NCBI GenBank assembly: GCA_002402195.1
Contig: NVVL01000054.1
Coordinates: 1 to 35,238 of the forward strand
DNA length: 35,238 nt
Direction of reading: 5' to 3'
Source of the DNA: Rickettsiales bacterium
Lineage (GTDB): Bacteria > Pseudomonadota > Alphaproteobacteria > Rickettsiales > Rickettsiaceae
In this document: positions 26,783 to 35,238 of the stretch, in pieces
Position numbering within the stretch: the stretch's first letter is position 1
Layout: every line of letters begins with the position of its first letter
The notes under the pieces: generated by a model
The model's database searches: none
What the model saw: the letters and a program-made list of their open reading frames with translations, nothing else
Told to the model about the DNA's origin: nothing
Made by a program: the position numbers and the translations under genes

Positions 26783-27334
26783 TTAAGCTCTTAATTTTGT
26801 TCTAATTTGTGTTGATGAAATGTCGCATAGCGCATCCCTGGCTATTATTATAGCCTTTCTTTCATTTTTGGCAACCATTGCTTTGCCCATAAGCCCAATT
26901 GACTGAAGGTTTACTAGTCTTTTTTGTACCAGGCGGTCAAAAACCATGACGTTGCACAACTCAAGGATATCTTGAGCCCTGTACCATTTACGAAAATTCA
27001 TCGCATTATCTATCCCCATTAGCCATGAAAATCTTACTGTGGGAAAATATTGCGTAAGTTTATTCAGCGAATCATAGCTATATCTAGTCTTCAGATCATG
27101 CTCCGCGCTCGAGACAATAATCCGGGGATTTGTGACGATCTTTTGCGCATCGCAGCCCCTTGCAAATATATCCCGCTTATTTGTTTGTTTGAAGGGGTTT
27201 TGGTTTGCTACGAGCCAAATTACATAGTCAAAATTATAATATTTCAGCGCTAGATTAGAAATCATCAAATGCCCCTTATGCGCCGGGTCAAACGTGCCAC
27301 CCAAAATACCTACTTTCAAAGATGCATGGCGCAT
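26783..27334 (-). CDS. nadD: Nicotinate-nucleotide adenylyltransferase
   Basis: Converts nicotinate mononucleotide to deamido-NAD. The 183-residue product has GILGGTFDPAHKGHLMIS (nucleotidyltransferase H-x-G-H motif), the substrate-loop region QNPFKQ, LMGIDNAMNFRKW and ISSTQIR, the conserved end motif. I use ATG 27334 since an AAGG is upstream at suitable spacing and family members start near MRHASLKVGILGG; the extension to 27427 is unlikely. It heads nadD-rsfS and diverges from bolA. Together with nadC in this window it supports NAD synthesis. Confidence 0.94.
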   Translation of the reverse strand: MRHASLKVGILGGTFDPAHKGHLMISNLALKYYNFDYVIWLVANQNPFKQTNKRDIFARGCDAQKIVTNPRIIVSSAEHDLKTRYSYDSLNKLTQYFPTVRFSWLMGIDNAMNFRKWYRAQDILELCNVMVFDRLVQKRLVNLQSIGLMGKAMVAKNERKAIIIARDALCDISSTQIRTKLRA

Positions 27335-27407
27335 AAAACTCAAACCTTGCAAATTAGTGATATTTTGTGTAAGTTTCATAAGTATAAAAATATATTCAAA
27401 ATTTAAT

Positions 27408-27644
27408 ATGGCTATTTCAGAAACCAAGCTTAAAACTATATTACAACAAAATTTTCCTAATGCAAAAGTAAAAATTACTGATCTTGCAGGAGATCAAGAC
27501 CATTATGCCCTTGATATCAGCTGCCAGTCCTTTGAAGGCCTGACTCTCATGCAGCAACATAAGCTAGTGAAAAAAGCTCTGGCAGAAGTGCTGCTGAGCG
27601 GAGAATTGCACGCTATTAGCATCAAAACTCGGAGTGATGTTTAA
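27408..27644 (+). CDS. BolA/IbaG family protein
   Basis: A 78-residue BolA-fold protein. BolA-type proteins bind [2Fe-2S] clusters together with monothiol glutaredoxins and take part in Fe-S trafficking. The sequence has the family's loop and helix-turn-helix: DLAGDQDHYALDISCQSFEG, then LTLMQQHKLVKKALAEVL. The histidine in DHYAL is at the usual place. I use ATG 27408; the earlier frame to 27294 overlaps nadD. It diverges from nadD with a 73-bp shared promoter gap. No adjacent grxD is seen. Confidence 0.9.
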   Translation: MAISETKLKTILQQNFPNAKVKITDLAGDQDHYALDISCQSFEGLTLMQQHKLVKKALAEVLLSGELHAISIKTRSDV

Positions 27645-27707
27645 GAAATTCGGGGTTTTGAGCAGTTTAGATTTTTGAGAAATTTGGATTTCCTTTTTTC
27701 TTCTCGG

Positions 27708-28628
27708 CTATTTACGCCTAGATTTTCGTTTCTTTCTGTCAGCTAGTTTCATCTTTCTTGTCTTAATCCCCCCTTTTCTTTTGATGGTATTATGTTTAAC
27801 ACCAAAATGCTTGTCCAGCAATTGCACCATCTTTCTGTTACGAATAGTCCCATTCTTCCGGCCAGTTACTATACCAACCAGGCTTTTATTCCCTCTGGTT
27901 GCGGTGGTTATTAAATTACACCCAGCTGGAGTGTGAAAACCAGTCTTCAGCCCTTCCGCGCCAGGGTAGGTTGCTGTTAGTTTATTGTGCCCTTTAATCC
28001 TCTTCCCTTCAAATCTAAAGCTAGTTTTGCTAAAAAAGGCACGGTAATATTTCGGAAAATCTCGTTTTATTGCGATGGAAAGCTTGGCAAGATCCACGGC
28101 AGTAGTGACTTGTTTTGGGTCATGCCAGCCAGAAGCATTGGTAAAAGTTGTGTCTTTCATGCCGAGTTGACGCGCTCTGATGGTCATCAAACGGGCAAAT
28201 TTCCTCTCAGAACCGGCGATATTTTCGGCCACTACCCTTGCCGCATCATTTGCGGATTTCACGATAAGCCCAAGCACAGCATCACGCACAGAAATTTTCC
28301 GACCTGGTTTTAAATATAGTTTCAACGGTCTGGCTTTGGTTGCATATTTCGAAACATAAAGCTTCTGATTCAGCTTAAGCCGGCCACTTTCAAGGGATTC
28401 AAAGATCAAATAAACAGTCATAACTTTCACAAGCGATGCTGGATATATCTTCTTCCTTGCGTTTCGTGAGTGCAAAATCCGTCCAGATTTGCCATCTACA
28501 ACAAGGCTAGTTTTAGTTGGAGCGGGAATGATTTTCTCACGTCTTTTCCGAGCATCAGCCTCTGTTGCTGAGAGTATAACACTCACGAGCAACAAAAACA
28601 TCGTTGCCAAAGACACTCTTTTTAACAT
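27708..28628 (-). CDS. D-alanyl-D-alanine carboxypeptidase (S11, DacA/DacF type)
   Basis: A periplasmic penicillin-binding protein that trims the peptide side chain of peptidoglycan. The 306-residue product has a signal peptide (MLKRVSLATMFLLLVSVILS, cut after ATEADA), the S11 active site S65-L-V-K68 in YPASLVKVM, the SxN motif S125-A-N127 in VKSANDAARV and K228-T-G230 in GAEGLKTGFH. The C-terminal tail is strongly basic (KRKGGIKTRKMKLADRKKRK), unusual for a soluble PBP and possibly wall-binding. AGGGA precedes the ATG. Peptidoglycan synthesis is implied, which not all Rickettsiales retain in full. Confidence 0.95.
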   Translation of the reverse strand: MLKRVSLATMFLLLVSVILSATEADARKRREKIIPAPTKTSLVVDGKSGRILHSRNARKKIYPASLVKVMTVYLIFESLESGRLKLNQKLYVSKYATKARPLKLYLKPGRKISVRDAVLGLIVKSANDAARVVAENIAGSERKFARLMTIRARQLGMKDTTFTNASGWHDPKQVTTAVDLAKLSIAIKRDFPKYYRAFFSKTSFRFEGKRIKGHNKLTATYPGAEGLKTGFHTPAGCNLITTATRGNKSLVGIVTGRKNGTIRNRKMVQLLDKHFGVKHNTIKRKGGIKTRKMKLADRKKRKSRRK

Positions 28629-28705
28629 AAATCTTCCCTAAGGACTAAAAGATGAATATATCACCTTGCTCAGTGTATCACAAAAAAGTTAACTCTGGCA
28701 AGTGC

Positions 28706-28759
28706 TAAGAAACTATATGCACGGCTTAAGAAGATGTAGGCGGCCTTAAGAAGCTATGT
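28706..28759. repeat. Palindromic dispersed element, copy 7 (rearranged)
   Basis: Contains three related blocks in the same direction, AAGAAACTATATGCACGGCT, AAGAAGATGTAGGCGGCCTT and AAGAAGCTATG. The blocks resemble the left arm of the family repeated in tandem rather than as an inverted pair. Confidence 0.55.
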
Positions 28760-28898
28760 TTGTTGGCTGATCTTATGCCGCTTTTTTTCGATCTTTTTCC
28801 ATCTATTTTTTGAATTAAATTTTCCACCTTTTTAATGTAGCTTTCTCTGATCTATCCTTCATACCCCGTCGGAAATTCTTTACAAAAATTAATTTTCA

Positions 28899-28927
28899 TT
28901 GTAAATGCGCAACTTATGTAGTATAAT
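28899..28927 (+). promoter_or_regulatory. Promoter of the autotransporter gene
   Basis: TTGTAA (28899-28904), 17-bp spacer, TATAAT (28922-28927). The -10 is consensus. Predicted transcript start is about 130 bases before the ATG, leaving a long untranslated leader. Confidence 0.6.
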
Positions 28928-29062
28928 GATGGTTCGAATAAATATAATATGTTAGCAAATTTGCCCCAGCCGAAACATATCAAGTGCAGCATAGAAAGCT
29001 TAGTTTTTAAGACCGGCATAGGTTTGACTAACAGCATATATATAGAATAATGGTAGGATAAT

Positions 29063-31489
29063 ATGACTCATAGCAAAGTAGCACAAATAGCATTATTAAC
29101 AATATTATTTGTATATTCTTGTGTAGCTAGTGCAGAAATACCTGGCTTACTAGATACAGAGGTAAGTAATGGTTTAAGTGTCGAAGGTGACATTTTTGAT
29201 TTTGAGAGGCGTGGTTCTGACGACGATGATTCTGACGACTATGATTTTAGTGATGATGATTTTGATGATGGTTTTTACCATACTAATAGTAATCCGCCAG
29301 CATTGCCATTGCATCAAGGTAATTGGAATACTTGGCGTGGTATCCTGAATTTCGAAGGCGATATATTTCGATTTGAAGAATCTAGTTTTAGAGATAACGA
29401 CAATAGTGATTATGATAATATTCAAGTTGCCGCAGGACAAACTCTTCAAGTAGTGTATGATGAAAATCTAGGTATTGGCTATGGTATTGCAGAAGATGTA
29501 AACCTAAAGCCAAATAATATCAAAGGTCGTCTTCACAGACTTGTGGATTTAAGAACAGGAACGAGAGGCGTACCAAGAATAGGAACAAGGGGCATCCAAG
29601 GCGCAGGAAATATTATATTTGAAGGGAAGAATAGAGCTAATTGTTGGCTCGGATCACAAGAACAATCTTTAGGATTCATAGAAACACGAGGTGACACAAG
29701 CTTTGTAGACGAGATTTATGCTCAGCATATGAGTTTTATAGGCAGAACTACGATGTATTCAAGAGATATCAATACTAGCAGTATTGTTTTAAAAAATGCC
29801 GAGGCAGCTTTTCTTCGAGGTGCTTATAACCCTATTGAAATTACTGGCATTGGTAATGTTATATATCTAAGGGGTAGTAGATTAGGGAAAATAATTATAC
29901 AATCAACACGTGGGGATTTTGTTGAAAATACGATAAGTAAGGATAATAACCTCTCCTCTTCTGGAACTCTATATTTGATCGCTGAAACTGGGAAAGAAAC
30001 ATATGAAATGACTGATAATATCATAGTTAGTGACTATCAAACGCTAGGAGAAGGAACTGTGATACTTAATAATAATGGATATAGTTTAACCATTAGAGGT
30101 AACGACCTTGCGCCTCTGCTTGTAGACCATAAATCTGTATCTATTTCAGCCCATGGCAACACGAGTCAAAACATCTTTCAAACTACGTCACAAGAATTAG
30201 CTAAAGAGCCATCAAAAGAACCTACATATAAGGAACCTACATATAAGGAACGGTTAGCCGAGGCGATTAGAAGAAGCTTAACAACCGAAATCACTGATCA
30301 AGAGAAAAGAATGGCCTCTAATAAAATTGCCAGTGAATTCATGCAACTTAATCTAGATACGGAAGAAAAAGTAGCTGAATACTCTCTTACGGCTGAGCAA
30401 GTTGCTGAGCTATCACCAGGAGCCCAGGAAGCAGCGTATTACATGGGCGAAGCTACAAAATCACAACAGACCTTGGACGATGAGAGTGCAACGAAAAGCG
30501 CTGTATTGGATGCTAATAATAAGGTTGCTTCAGAAAGTTCCAAAGTAACACTTGGTGCTGTTAGCAGCAGAATAGGGGAGCTTTTCAGATCGCAACATCT
30601 TGCAAATAACACCAGTGGTACTTCTGCGGGTGATGATGGCTTTGATATTAAAAAAGGAGTATGGGTTAGCGGAATTTTTGCTAAGAATTTTCAAAAAAGC
30701 GACGAGAATAGCTCTGGTTATAATTCAAAGATCACCGGTGTTAATATTGGTGCCGATGCTCAAACGACAGAAAATATTTTAATAGGAGCATTCTATAGCC
30801 ATGTTGATGCATTAGTTAAATTCAATGGTTCTGCTAAAGGAAGTAGGCTTGATGCGAAGAGCAATAATTGGGGTTTTTACACAAACATATCGCTTACTGA
30901 TAATTTGTCTATTCAAGCTATAATTTCAGCTGGTTTTACTAAAACCAATAGTCAGAAAAAGATAGGAGCGCTAATAGCCTTCTCTAAACCGCGGAATAAA
31001 ACATATTCTACAAAATTGAAATTGACCTATCATAAAGCTTTGAATAGTAGTTTTGCTATCATCCCTAAAATTGGTCTTAAATATAGCTATTCTGCAGATG
31101 CGGCTTATAGAGAAATTAGATCTGGTGTGCAAGATCTAATGCATGCCAAAAAATCTTCGTCTAATCTTTCTGCTATATTGGGCACAGAATTGTTAATGCA
31201 GAAGAGAATTTCTGATAGTATAACTCTCCTACCATCTATTAATGCATCTATCCATCAAACGCTTTCAGAAAATAGATCTAAATCTAAAACAATTTTTGCT
31301 TGGGGAAAAGATAATTTTCAATTTGATCATGCAACAAGAAGCAAGCATTCAGATAGGACTACAGTCAATATAGGCGCAGGTTTGCTTGCAAAGATAAATA
31401 ATATCGAGTTAAGTGCGGATTATGCAGTCTCATTGCGCAGGAAATATATAGGTCATCAAGGTATATTCAAAACGAGGATTAACTTTTAA
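29063..31489 (+). CDS. Autotransporter (type V) with C-terminal beta-barrel
   Basis: An 808-residue surface protein. The N-terminal signal peptide MTHSKVAQIALLTILFVYSC is cut near VASA-EIP. A very acidic stretch follows at about residues 52-70 (GSDDDDSDDYDFSDDDFDDG). The passenger from about 70 to 370 has beta-helix-like repeats (IQGAGNIIFEGKN, ITGIGNVIYLRGS, EGTVILNNNGYSLTIRG). An alpha-helical linker (about 385-510) precedes the autotransporter beta-domain (about 530-808, starting GVWVSGIFAKNF, ending in F: IFKTRINF), which inserts in the outer membrane. EGDIF-x-F occurs twice (near 41 and 98), each followed by an acidic block, suggesting an internal duplication. AGGA precedes ATG 29063. 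It could serve adhesion as Rickettsia Sca proteins do (inference). Confidence 0.9.
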   Translation: MTHSKVAQIALLTILFVYSCVASAEIPGLLDTEVSNGLSVEGDIFDFERRGSDDDDSDDYDFSDDDFDDGFYHTNSNPPALPLHQGNWNTWRGILNFEGDIFRFEESSFRDNDNSDYDNIQVAAGQTLQVVYDENLGIGYGIAEDVNLKPNNIKGRLHRLVDLRTGTRGVPRIGTRGIQGAGNIIFEGKNRANCWLGSQEQSLGFIETRGDTSFVDEIYAQHMSFIGRTTMYSRDINTSSIVLKNAEAAFLRGAYNPIEITGIGNVIYLRGSRLGKIIIQSTRGDFVENTISKDNNLSSSGTLYLIAETGKETYEMTDNIIVSDYQTLGEGTVILNNNGYSLTIRGNDLAPLLVDHKSVSISAHGNTSQNIFQTTSQELAKEPSKEPTYKEPTYKERLAEAIRRSLTTEITDQEKRMASNKIASEFMQLNLDTEEKVAEYSLTAEQVAELSPGAQEAAYYMGEATKSQQTLDDESATKSAVLDANNKVASESSKVTLGAVSSRIGELFRSQHLANNTSGTSAGDDGFDIKKGVWVSGIFAKNFQKSDENSSGYNSKITGVNIGADAQTTENILIGAFYSHVDALVKFNGSAKGSRLDAKSNNWGFYTNISLTDNLSIQAIISAGFTKTNSQKKIGALIAFSKPRNKTYSTKLKLTYHKALNSSFAIIPKIGLKYSYSADAAYREIRSGVQDLMHAKKSSSNLSAILGTELLMQKRISDSITLLPSINASIHQTLSENRSKSKTIFAWGKDNFQFDHATRSKHSDRTTVNIGAGLLAKINNIELSADYAVSLRRKYIGHQGIFKTRINF
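30218..30251 (+). repeat. In-frame 15-bp duplication in the autotransporter linker
   Basis: Two identical units GAACCTACATATAAG (30218-30232 and 30233-30247) encode EPTYK twice, followed by GAAC of a further unit. KEPSKEPTYKEPTYKE marks a flexible Pro/Lys linker at the start of the helical part. Confidence 0.9.
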
Positions 31490-31621
31490 CTAAAGCCGCC
31501 CCCCTGGTAATGATTGGATAATGACAGGTTTTTCACAACAAATCTAGTGGACTATTTTCCAATATAGCCGCATCAGATCCTTGATTAATCTATGGGTATA
31601 TAACACGAGCCATATGGGGGT

Positions 31622-31670
31622 CGTTTAGGCCTGCGGACGGTAGCTTTCCAAACCCGTCCGCATAGCTTCT
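31622..31670. repeat. Palindromic dispersed element, copy 8
   Basis: GCGGACGG (31633-31640) and CCGTCCGC (31654-31661) form a perfect 8-bp stem with a 13-nt loop, inside TCGTTTAGGCCTGCGGACGG and CCGTCCGCATAGCTTCT. It lies between the convergent autotransporter and lon genes and could end both transcripts. Confidence 0.75.
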
Positions 31671-31713
31671 GAAAATAACGATCTTGTTTTATATTTTTAT
31701 ATACGTATACGCA

Positions 31714-34026
31714 CTACACCAACGCATTCTCAAGAACTTGTTCAATAGTAGATACTGGTATTATCTTCAGTTGGTTCTTAATATTATCCGGAATGTCTTT
31801 GAGATCTTTTACGTTGTCCTCTGGTATCAAAACTGTTTTGATCCCGCCGCGGCTGGCAGCAAGGAGCTTTTCTTTTAAACCACCAATCGGCAAAACCTTG
31901 CCGCGCAGGGTGATTTCTCCAGTCATGGCTACATCTTTGCTAACAGGTTTTTTGGTCATCAGAGAAACGATTGTCGTATATATCGCAATACCCGCAGAAG
32001 GGCCGTCTTTAGGGGTAGCCCCTGCTGGAACATGGAGATGTATATCAATATCCTTATAATCCTTTGCTTTTAGGCCTAAACTCTCTGTTCTGGACAAGAA
32101 ACAACTATGCGCCGCCTCTGCGGACTCCTTCATTACATCACCAAGTGTTCCGGTGGATTTGATATCCCCTTTGCCGGCGAAGGAGACGGCTTCTATGCTA
32201 AGCAAATCACCACCAACCTCACTATATGCAAGACCGGTAGTAACTCCAATCTGGTTTGATTTTTCTGCAAGACCAAATCTATATTTTTTAACACCTAAAT
32301 ATTCTTCCAGATCTTCTGGTTTAATTGTGACGCTTTTTATATCTGGGTTTTTTAAGATTTTGGTCAGAACTTTTCTGGCAAGTGCTCCAATTGAACGCTC
32401 AAGGGCGCGAACACCGGACTCTTTGGTATAATAGCGGATTAGTTCTAAAAGAGTTTCATCAGTGATTTTTAACTCACTGGCCTTAATAGCATGATTTTCT
32501 AACTGCTTGGCAACTAGATAGTTTTTGGCTATTTGCATTTTCTCTTCTTCGATATAGCCGGAAATATCGATAACTTCCATTCTGTCTAGCAATGCTCTTG
32601 GCAGATCATAAGAATTGGCCGTAGCGATGAATACAACATCAGACAAATCATACTCAATTTCCAGATAATGATCCGTGAAGTGGGAGTTTTGCTCAGGATC
32701 CAACACTTCTAACAATGCCGAGGTAGGGTCGCCTCTGAAATCGGAGCTCATTTTGTCGATTTCGTCGAGAAGCATCACGGGATTATCCACTTTGGACTTC
32801 TTGAGCAAATTGATGATCTTACCCGGCATGGAGCCAAGATATGTTCTGCGATGCCCGCGTATTTCAGCCTCGTCTCGCACGCCGCCCAGGGCAAATTTCG
32901 CATATTTTCTGTTCATAGCTTTGGCAATTGACTTCACCAGGGAAGTTTTCCCCACCCCTGGAGGGCCAATAAGACACAATATCGGGCCTTTGATTTTATC
33001 TGAGCGTTTTAATACGGCCAAATATTCTACGACCCTTTCTTTAACCTTCTCCAGCCCGTAATGATCTTTGTCCAATACATCTTCGGTGTTTTTGATATCA
33101 ATTTTAACTGGGCTCTTTTTGCCCCATGGCATGTCACACAGAGTGTCTATATAGTTCCGCACTACGGAAGACTCAGCTGATGCGCCGTTCATTAGCTTTA
33201 ATTTTTTGAGCTCAGACATTGCTTTTTCTTTCGCTTCCTTGGGAAGATTCAGCTTTTTTATTTTATTTTCCAGATCGCTAAACTCAGATTTTCCCTCATC
33301 GCCAGTCATCTCGTTTTGGATGGCTTTCATTTGTTCGGTGAGATAAAAATCCTTTTGATTTTTTTCTATTTGTTTCTTAAGTCTTTTCTGCACGGAATTC
33401 TCAGTATGGATATAAGTATTCTCCGCTGTGATAGCCTCAACAAGCATTTCAGCTCTTTTCAAGATGTCAGTTTCTTCCAGCAGCCCCTGCTTGACCGGAA
33501 GCTTGCACCCTAAATGCGAGGAAATAATATTAGTTATATAGGTTGGGTCTTTTTGTTCGCTTAATATCTGCAAAAGTTCAGTGCTGATTTTTTGACTATC
33601 CTTTGCATAATCCCGAAAAGAATCCATAGCAGTTCTCAGTGTTGCCTCCAGGGCTTTAGGGTCTTTTGAGCCTTTATCGCTGAGAACAACATAATCGGCC
33701 ATAAACATATCCTTCCCGGAGATGTTGCTGAGCTTCACGCGACTGACTGCTTCGACTAAAATTTTCGCATTGCGGTTTGGGAGTTTGATTGTTTGAATGA
33801 TTTTTGCGAGAACACCAACCTCATATAAATCCTCTATTTTTGGGTTGTCAGAGGCTTGATCTTTTTGGGTCACAAGCAAAATACACTGCCCATCCCCTGT
33901 GTTTTTGGCACAAAGCAAGGATTTTAAAGACTTCTCCCTGCCAATAAAAACTGGAGCAATAATTCCTGGGAATATGATAACATCACGAAGCGCAAGTAGC
34001 GGCAGTGTATTTTTTTCAACAGTCAT
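31714..34026 (-). CDS. lon: ATP-dependent protease Lon
   Basis: Hexameric quality-control protease that degrades damaged and regulatory proteins. The 770-residue product has the N-terminal LON domain (LPLLALRDVIIFPG), coiled-coil middle, AAA+ core with Walker A GPPGVGKT (354-361) and Walker B VMLLDEIDKM (417-426), and the C-terminal protease domain with the Ser-Lys dyad S677 (DGPSAG) and K720 (PIGGLKEK). Length matches LonA. It has a promoter of its own and no clpPX next to it in this window. The palindromic element at 31622 follows its stop. Confidence 0.98.
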   Translation of the reverse strand: MTVEKNTLPLLALRDVIIFPGIIAPVFIGREKSLKSLLCAKNTGDGQCILLVTQKDQASDNPKIEDLYEVGVLAKIIQTIKLPNRNAKILVEAVSRVKLSNISGKDMFMADYVVLSDKGSKDPKALEATLRTAMDSFRDYAKDSQKISTELLQILSEQKDPTYITNIISSHLGCKLPVKQGLLEETDILKRAEMLVEAITAENTYIHTENSVQKRLKKQIEKNQKDFYLTEQMKAIQNEMTGDEGKSEFSDLENKIKKLNLPKEAKEKAMSELKKLKLMNGASAESSVVRNYIDTLCDMPWGKKSPVKIDIKNTEDVLDKDHYGLEKVKERVVEYLAVLKRSDKIKGPILCLIGPPGVGKTSLVKSIAKAMNRKYAKFALGGVRDEAEIRGHRRTYLGSMPGKIINLLKKSKVDNPVMLLDEIDKMSSDFRGDPTSALLEVLDPEQNSHFTDHYLEIEYDLSDVVFIATANSYDLPRALLDRMEVIDISGYIEEEKMQIAKNYLVAKQLENHAIKASELKITDETLLELIRYYTKESGVRALERSIGALARKVLTKILKNPDIKSVTIKPEDLEEYLGVKKYRFGLAEKSNQIGVTTGLAYSEVGGDLLSIEAVSFAGKGDIKSTGTLGDVMKESAEAAHSCFLSRTESLGLKAKDYKDIDIHLHVPAGATPKDGPSAGIAIYTTIVSLMTKKPVSKDVAMTGEITLRGKVLPIGGLKEKLLAASRGGIKTVLIPEDNVKDLKDIPDNIKNQLKIIPVSTIEQVLENALV

Positions 34027-34071
34027 TCTTTTAGAACCCTGAATTTTTTGTATATTAAATCACTCATTAAC

Positions 34072-34100
34072 TATATAATAGCTTGGCATTATGTTTTCAA
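34072..34100 (-). promoter_or_regulatory. Promoter of lon
   Basis: Minus strand: TTGAAA (34095-34100), 17-bp spacer, TATATA (34072-34077). The extended -35 CTTGAAA also fits the heat-shock sigma32 -35 consensus, but the -10 lacks the CCCCAT form, so it is more likely a sigma70 promoter. Confidence 0.55.
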
Positions 34101-34152
34101 GATAGATTACAAATGTAATAGTAACATTATTTGCTCTAACTATAAAAATAAA

Positions 34153-35103
34153 ATGACTTGCACAATACAACATCCTGAAATAGTGGCAAAAGCCTATGCG
34201 CGTATTAAGGATTATGTCCATAAAACGCCCCTTTGGCACTCGGATAGTTTAAATGAAAAGCTTGGAAGTCAGATATATTTCAAACTGGACTCCATGCAAA
34301 AAACTGGAGCTTTCAAGATCAGGGGAGTGCTCAATAATCTCCTTTCGCTTAAAGAGCTCGGCAAGCTGCCTTCGAAAATAGTCGCCTATAGCACAGGGAA
34401 TCATGCAATTGCTATGTCCTATGCAGCAAAATTATTTGATATTAAAGCAAGAGTATATTTGCCAAAAAATGTTGCCCCGGTGAAAAAACGTATCGCAGAG
34501 TCTTACGGAGCAGAAATTATCGAAGTCGCAACAAGAAAAGAGGCCGAACAACTCTCAAATCGTGATGGCAAAGCTGGCTATCACTACCTCCCCCCCTCCG
34601 ACGATGACGCCACCATAGCAGGCGCTGGCACTATGTGCTATGAAGCCCTTGTGGACATGATAGAACTTGGCAAAAAACCTGACGCTATATTTGCCCCTTG
34701 CGGCGGTGGCGGGTTGCTTTCTGGAACATATCTTGCCAAAGAGCTCCTCTCCCCAAATAGCGAGGTTCACGGGGTGGAGCCAAAACTTGCTAATGATGCA
34801 TATCTTTCATTGACTAGCAGGGAAATCTTCAAATTCAAGGATGCTCCCGAAACTGTTGCAGACGGTCTCACGACCCCTTCTGTTCCCGCTCGCACTCTGC
34901 ATTATTTAAAAAAGCTCGACGATTTTCATTTGATAGAGGAAGAAGAGATCCGCCATTGGGCCTCTCGCATTACTGAAATGACAAAAGTAACCTGCGAACC
35001 CTCTGCCGCAATATCCATGGCCGCAGCGCATTCTTGGATCCAAACACATGGAAAGGACAAAGTTGTTCTGGTTCTAATTACCGGCGGGAATGTTGATATA
35101 TAG
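34153..35103 (+). CDS. PLP-dependent threonine dehydratase/serine racemase-like enzyme
   Basis: A 316-residue fold-type II PLP enzyme. The Schiff-base Lys55 is in MQKTGAFKIRGVLNN, the (S/T)-x-x-x-F-K-x-R-G motif of threonine dehydratases and serine racemase. The phosphate-binding glycine loop CGGGGLLSG is at 183-191, and the C-terminal VLVLITGGNVD is the usual end strand. No C-terminal ACT regulatory domain is present, so it is the short catabolic/racemase type, and the substrate (Thr, Ser, or other) is not decided. I use ATG 34153; an extension to 34048 overlaps the lon promoter and has no support. No strong ribosome-binding site is visible. Possible roles include pyruvate or 2-oxobutyrate supply. 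Confidence 0.85.
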   Translation: MTCTIQHPEIVAKAYARIKDYVHKTPLWHSDSLNEKLGSQIYFKLDSMQKTGAFKIRGVLNNLLSLKELGKLPSKIVAYSTGNHAIAMSYAAKLFDIKARVYLPKNVAPVKKRIAESYGAEIIEVATRKEAEQLSNRDGKAGYHYLPPSDDDATIAGAGTMCYEALVDMIELGKKPDAIFAPCGGGGLLSGTYLAKELLSPNSEVHGVEPKLANDAYLSLTSREIFKFKDAPETVADGLTTPSVPARTLHYLKKLDDFHLIEEEEIRHWASRITEMTKVTCEPSAAISMAAAHSWIQTHGKDKVVLVLITGGNVDI

Positions 35104-35104
35104 G

Positions 35105-35133
35105 TTTTAGAAGCTACGTCCGTAGCTTCTTAG
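35105..35133. repeat. Palindromic dispersed element, copy 9 (short form)
   Basis: GAAGCTACG (35110-35118) and CGTAGCTTC (35121-35129) form a perfect 9-bp palindrome separated by TC: the central part of the longer copies is missing. It sits right after the PLP enzyme stop and directly before the element end at 35134. Confidence 0.8.
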
Positions 35134-35238
35134 TACTACAGTTGTAATTCAATTTATAGGAAGGTTTTTTCCTTTTGTTGGATAATACCCAACTATAAGA
35201 AAGATTCTAAACCACATGCTGATAAGCCTATAATACCC
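35134..35238 (+). mobile_element. Left end of an IS5-like element or MITE (runs off the window)
   Basis: TACTACAGTTGTAATTCA begins at 35134 and continues AATTTATAGGAAGGTTTTTTCCTTTT, closely matching (inverted) the right end of the element at 23903-24064. TTAG directly precedes it, the reverse complement of the CTAA seen at the other insertion. The rest is cut by the window, so it may be a full IS element or another MITE. Confidence 0.7.

Larger units (their letters stand above)
28629..29062. other. Intergenic region between the carboxypeptidase and the autotransporter
   Basis: 434 bp with no gene, shared by divergent upstream regions. It contains palindromic element copy 7 (28706-28759) and a well-formed promoter (28899-28927) for the autotransporter. 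A spurious minus-strand frame in 28852-29037 has no site. Confidence 0.6.

Noticed and set aside
28852..29037. Minus-strand frame upstream of the autotransporter
   Set aside because: Overlaps the autotransporter promoter and has no site or family match.

Overview
This is a gene-dense, AT-rich alphaproteobacterial segment that looks like an intracellular, Rickettsiales-type bacterium (inference, no search was run). The grounds are an autotransporter with a beta-barrel, a broken sodium:solute symporter of the kind common in Rickettsiales, dispersed palindromic elements, toxin-antitoxin and Fic modules, and an alphaproteobacterial-style AddB, NfuA, IscX, acpP-fabF set and RNase P RNA. The exact genus cannot be named from the sequence alone.

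Layout. 1-660 is decayed DNA with the N-terminal stub of a symporter gene and a palindromic repeat. 660-1233 is rplU-rpmA on the minus strand behind a good promoter. 1451-3864 holds a DUF4143-type AAA ATPase and a mobile-mystery A/B (HTH + Fic) pair with a palindromic operator-like region. 4129-5641 has tRNA-Leu(UAA), nfuA and a GST. 5672-6086 is RNase P RNA (minus) with a near-consensus promoter. 6456-8052 holds two diverged paralogous proteins of unknown fold, both ending in an apparent eukaryotic CaaX prenylation box (CAIQ and CAIL). 8127-8740 is a mazEF-like pair with an 8+8 bp inverted-repeat operator. 8802-19260 is mostly minus strand: addB coupled to a small DedA/YqaA-like membrane protein, a CapK/PaaK-like adenylating enzyme, an Rpn-type PD-(D/E)XK protein, pepP, and nadC-ligA (overlapping). 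19384-23203 is plus strand: iscX, recA, fabG, acpP, fabF. 23353-27334 (minus) has a small membrane protein, an SH3 protein overlapping a KefB-like antiporter, rsfS and nadD; bolA diverges from nadD. 27708-35103 holds a D-Ala-D-Ala carboxypeptidase, a large autotransporter, lon and a PLP-dependent threonine dehydratase-like enzyme. The window ends inside what looks like the tip of an IS5-like element.

Working together: fabG-acpP-fabF is a fatty-acid elongation block; nfuA and iscX (with bolA) point to Fe-S cluster maturation; nadC and nadD are two steps of NAD synthesis, and ligA uses NAD; recA, addB and ligA are DNA repair. The most interesting elements are the CaaX-terminated paralogs (candidate host-prenylated effectors), a family of about ten palindromic elements sitting mainly at gene 3' ends, a MITE with 18-bp terminal repeats that has inserted next to one of those palindromes, and 14-15 bp tandem repeats that repeatedly fall on functional boundaries (a tRNA 3' end, a ribosome-binding site) or inside coding regions.
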